Assembly (NCBI GenBank): GCA_900555545.1
Contig: USLQ01000032.1
Span: 1 to 8,015 of the forward strand
DNA: 8,015 bases
Source of the DNA: an uncultured Oscillospiraceae bacterium
Lineage (GTDB): Bacteria > Bacillota > Clostridia > Oscillospirales > Acutalibacteraceae
Reading direction: 5' to 3'
The notes beneath the pieces were generated by a model. That model had not been told where the DNA came from. It was given only the letters and a program-made list of their open reading frames with translations, and searched no databases. The translations under genes were made by a program, and so were the position numbers. Numbering within the stretch: the stretch's first letter is position 1; every line of letters begins with the position of its first letter. This document shows positions 5,716 to 8,015 of this stretch, in pieces.

Positions 5716-8015
5716 TCAACTCTCCTTCTGATCTCCATCATGATAGGTCATCGTTCCGGCATGCTGTTGATATACCGCACCGTCCGGCAGACGGATCTCC
5801 GCCGTACAGTTCGCGGGAATTACCACCTCAAACAGGTGCTTCCCCCCGTCTATGCGCCAGCCGCTCTCCACACGTCCATACACACTGTCATAAGCCGCGT
5901 GCGCATGTGTGAAGTGCCCGCCGGGCTTTGGGGCGATCACAAAGTGATTTTCCCCGGCGATCTGTATCCCGCACATCTGCGAAAACAGCCATTCACACAC
6001 CGCACCCTTTGAGTAGTGGTTGAGTGAAGCCACTCCGCCCTGCGCCTCGATACCTTCCCAGCTCTCCCAAATTGTATTGGCGCCCATTTTGGTCATGAAC
6101 AGCCAGCCGGGCATTTCCTCGTTCTCCAACAGGCGGTAGGCGTAGTCAATCCCCAAATCCGCTAAAACGTAGAGAATAAAGGGGGTGGACAAGAAACCCG
6201 TCCCCAGCCGCCAGCCGTAGTGATCCAGCGCCTGGATCAACCGTTTTTGGGCAAATTCCGTCTGTTTTTCATCCAACAGCTTCATATAAAGCGGGCGGAC
6301 AAGCTTTGCCTGCCGGTCGGTATCAAGGGAATATTTTGGGGTTTCAACCAGCCTGCGGTAGCCGGAGCGCGCCCGTTCCGCGTACTTTCGGTACGTCAGC
6401 AAGTCTGCCTTTTCCCCCAGCGCCTCGGCGATCTCCGCCATATGCTCGAGCATATAGACCATGTAGGCCGTTGTCTCCTCCGGGTGCGGACTGACAAAGT
6501 CGGAGATCTGGAAGGCGTTGACATCCACCGGCTCCGTCCACTCCCCATAGGACTGCCCATAGTTGGCGATATCCTTCCTGTGCCGGAAGCCAACTCCTGT
6601 CGGCAGGGCGGTGGGGTACCATTTGCCGAGCGTTTTGATTTTAAACCATGCATATTTACGCATCTGCGCATAGTGTTCCCGGAGAACCCGCAGATCTCCG
6701 TACTGCTTCCAAAGGCGGTACGGGATGAGTACGCCGGCATCCGACCAGCCCGGCGAACCATCCATTGCATTCATATAGAAGTCGATCCCCCCGGGCGGGG
6801 TGATCTGGCGGAAGCATCCGTTTTTGCGCTGCCCGTCGCACATATCATCCATATACTTGCGGCCAAACGTATCATAGTCAAACAGGTAGCTCGCCGTGTT
6901 GACAAAGAGCTGTGCATCACCCGTCCACCCGTGGCGTTCGCGCGTAGGGCAGTCCGTGGGTATATCGAGCAAGTTCCCCTTGGTAGACCAGACCGTCGCC
7001 TGAACAAACCGGTTGAGCAGCTCATTGGAGCTGTCGAAAAATCCGGTCTGCGCCATATCGGAGTATACGGCGATGGCTGCGATCTCCTCCGCACCGATCT
7101 CCACATCGGACTCCACCTCCGCATACTGGAATCCGAATACGGCAAACGTCGTTTTATAGTGGTTTTCACCCTCCCTGCAGGTGTAATCGACCGCCTGCAA
7201 AGGTGTTGCAAAATCCTTGCGGGTGCACTGGATGTTTTTCAGCGTCAGATTGCCGTCCGCATCCAGCATCTCCCCACAGCGGATCCGGATCCGCTGCCCC
7301 CGGTGCGCCTGCACCCGAAACTCCAGCCAGCCCGCAATATTTTGGCCGAAGTCATAGAGCCGGCGCCCGTTTGGCGCAACGGAAACAGTCGGGTGAAACC
7401 GCTCATGCTCGGTGACAGGCACGTTATTGGAGGCGGACGGCACCACGGAATGCCGCGTGACAGCCGCAACGCGATTATATGTGGGCGTTTTGAATGCGGC
7501 GACGGTTTCGCCATCCTTATTGTCGGCAAATCGGATCGGGCCGTCGTCAGACCACTGCCAGCTCTCATCCGAACAGATCATTTCCGTCCGGCCGTCCTCA
7601 TAGCGGAGCTCCAATTGGGCCAAAAGTTTGGTTTGAGTTCCATACTGGTTTTTCAAGCCCCAGGCACCGCAGCTGCCGCGGTACCAGCCGTCCGCAAGCT
7701 GGACGGTAATCGTGTGACCGCCCACGCCCAGCCGGTCCGTCACGTATGTCTGATATTGCACACGCTTGCGGTAATCCGTATGCCCCGGCGCCATACAGAA
7801 GTTTCCGATTTTCACGCCGTCCAGACAGGCCTCATAAAGCCCGCAGGCCGTGATGTACAGCCGGGCGCTTTGCAGCTGCCCCTGCACGGTAATCGCCCTG
7901 CGAAAGCAGTCCACAGGATAACGGCGCCTGCGGTTTACCCGATAATCTCCGCTGATCCACCTGGCCCGCCAATCCGAAGCCTCCAGCAGCCCCATTTCAA
8001 AAAATGCCGGCTCCG
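5716..8015 (-). CDS. Alpha-L-rhamnosidase, GH78, 5' end outside the window
   Basis: This glycoside hydrolase releases terminal alpha-linked L-rhamnose from glycans or glycosides, feeding the downstream rha genes. The frame stays open to the right edge: residues EPAFFE precede the Met at 7995, matching the usual GH78 stretch before the conserved MGLL..DW.A.WI, so the true start is off the window and perhaps 100-200 residues are missing. Counting from that Met (759 residues): an N-terminal rhamnosidase beta-sandwich (about 42-200), an Ig-like domain with YDFGQNIAGW (214-223), the (alpha/alpha)6 catalytic barrel (about 315-660) and a C-terminal beta domain. Active-site residues are D348 and general acid E353 in TDCPTRERHGWTGD, D360, and the likely base E644 in ANTIWESWEG; NHYSKG (659-664) is also conserved. 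A signal peptide cannot be judged. Its last codons hold the ribosome binding site of the next gene. Confidence 0.95.
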   Translation of the reverse strand, partial: EPAFFEMGLLEASDWRARWISGDYRVNRRRRYPVDCFRRAITVQGQLQSARLYITACGLYEACLDGVKIGNFCMAPGHTDYRKRVQYQTYVTDRLGVGGHTITVQLADGWYRGSCGAWGLKNQYGTQTKLLAQLELRYEDGRTEMICSDESWQWSDDGPIRFADNKDGETVAAFKTPTYNRVAAVTRHSVVPSASNNVPVTEHERFHPTVSVAPNGRRLYDFGQNIAGWLEFRVQAHRGQRIRIRCGEMLDADGNLTLKNIQCTRKDFATPLQAVDYTCREGENHYKTTFAVFGFQYAEVESDVEIGAEEIAAIAVYSDMAQTGFFDSSNELLNRFVQATVWSTKGNLLDIPTDCPTRERHGWTGDAQLFVNTASYLFDYDTFGRKYMDDMCDGQRKNGCFRQITPPGGIDFYMNAMDGSPGWSDAGVLIPYRLWKQYGDLRVLREHYAQMRKYAWFKIKTLGKWYPTALPTGVGFRHRKDIANYGQSYGEWTEPVDVNAFQISDFVSPHPEETTAYMVYMLEHMAEIAEALGEKADLLTYRKYAERARSGYRRLVETPKYSLDTDRQAKLVRPLYMKLLDEKQTEFAQKRLIQALDHYGWRLGTGFLSTPFILYVLADLGIDYAYRLLENEEMPGWLFMTKMGANTIWESWEGIEAQGGVASLNHYSKGAVCEWLFSQMCGIQIAGENHFVIAPKPGGHFTHAHAAYDSVYGRVESGWRIDGGKHLFEVVIPANCTAEIRLPDGAVYQQHAGTMTYHDGDQKES
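5722..5727 (-). promoter_or_regulatory. Ribosome binding site within the rhamnosidase 3' end, decides the GTG start of the next gene
   Basis: AAGGAG, inside the minus-strand context AGAAGGAGA, encodes part of the final rhamnosidase residues (QKES) and lies seven bases before the GTG at 5714-5712. The upstream ATG codons at 5741 and 5738 have no comparable site. The ATG overlapping the rhamnosidase stop is in another frame that ends after nine codons. Confidence 0.8.

Overview
The window looks like a moderately GC-rich member of the Firmicutes, most likely a gut-type clostridium. This is an inference from near-perfect AGGAGG-type ribosome binding sites, use of TTG and GTG starts, CCA-encoding tRNA genes, compact leaderless operon junctions, and an intergenic array of small hairpins of a kind I associate with clostridial genomes. 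No species can be named from the sequence alone.

Left end (1-400, + strand): a strong sigma-A-type promoter drives two tandem serine tRNA genes, tRNA-Ser(UGA) and tRNA-Ser(GCU), closed by a clear intrinsic terminator. Before them lies a long-stem hairpin that reads best as a terminator on the minus strand.

Intergenic stretch (401-885): about 180 bases hold an array of at least seven short hairpins, each with a different stem but joined by ATGAAA or TTTCAT spacers. A 15-bp long-range stem encloses three of the hairpins and would make a cloverleaf-like fold. A weak 46-codon ORF reads out of the array on the minus strand. A hairpin terminator at 799-831 and a smaller one at 856-871 separate this stretch from the operon.

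Rhamnose operon (886-8015, all minus strand, transcribed right to left): a GH78 alpha-L-rhamnosidase whose start lies beyond the right edge, then a Sde182/DUF1593-family protein with a nucleoside-hydrolase-like fold, then rhaB (L-rhamnulokinase), rhaA (L-rhamnose isomerase) and rhaD (L-rhamnulose-1-phosphate aldolase). Two junctions are 4-base ATGA overlaps, one leaves a single base between stop and start, and one is a 25-base gap, so the five genes are almost certainly one transcript with translational coupling.

Together the genes would release L-rhamnose from a rhamnosylated glycan or glycoside, isomerise it to L-rhamnulose, phosphorylate it, and split it into dihydroxyacetone phosphate and L-lactaldehyde. 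All catalytic residues I looked for in the three core enzymes and the rhamnosidase are present. The Sde182-family protein has no established role in the pathway. It lacks a visible signal peptide and its gene is poorer in GC than the rhamnosidase and rhaB lines I sampled. No transporter, regulator, mutarotase or lactaldehyde reductase is in view; they may lie beyond the right edge.
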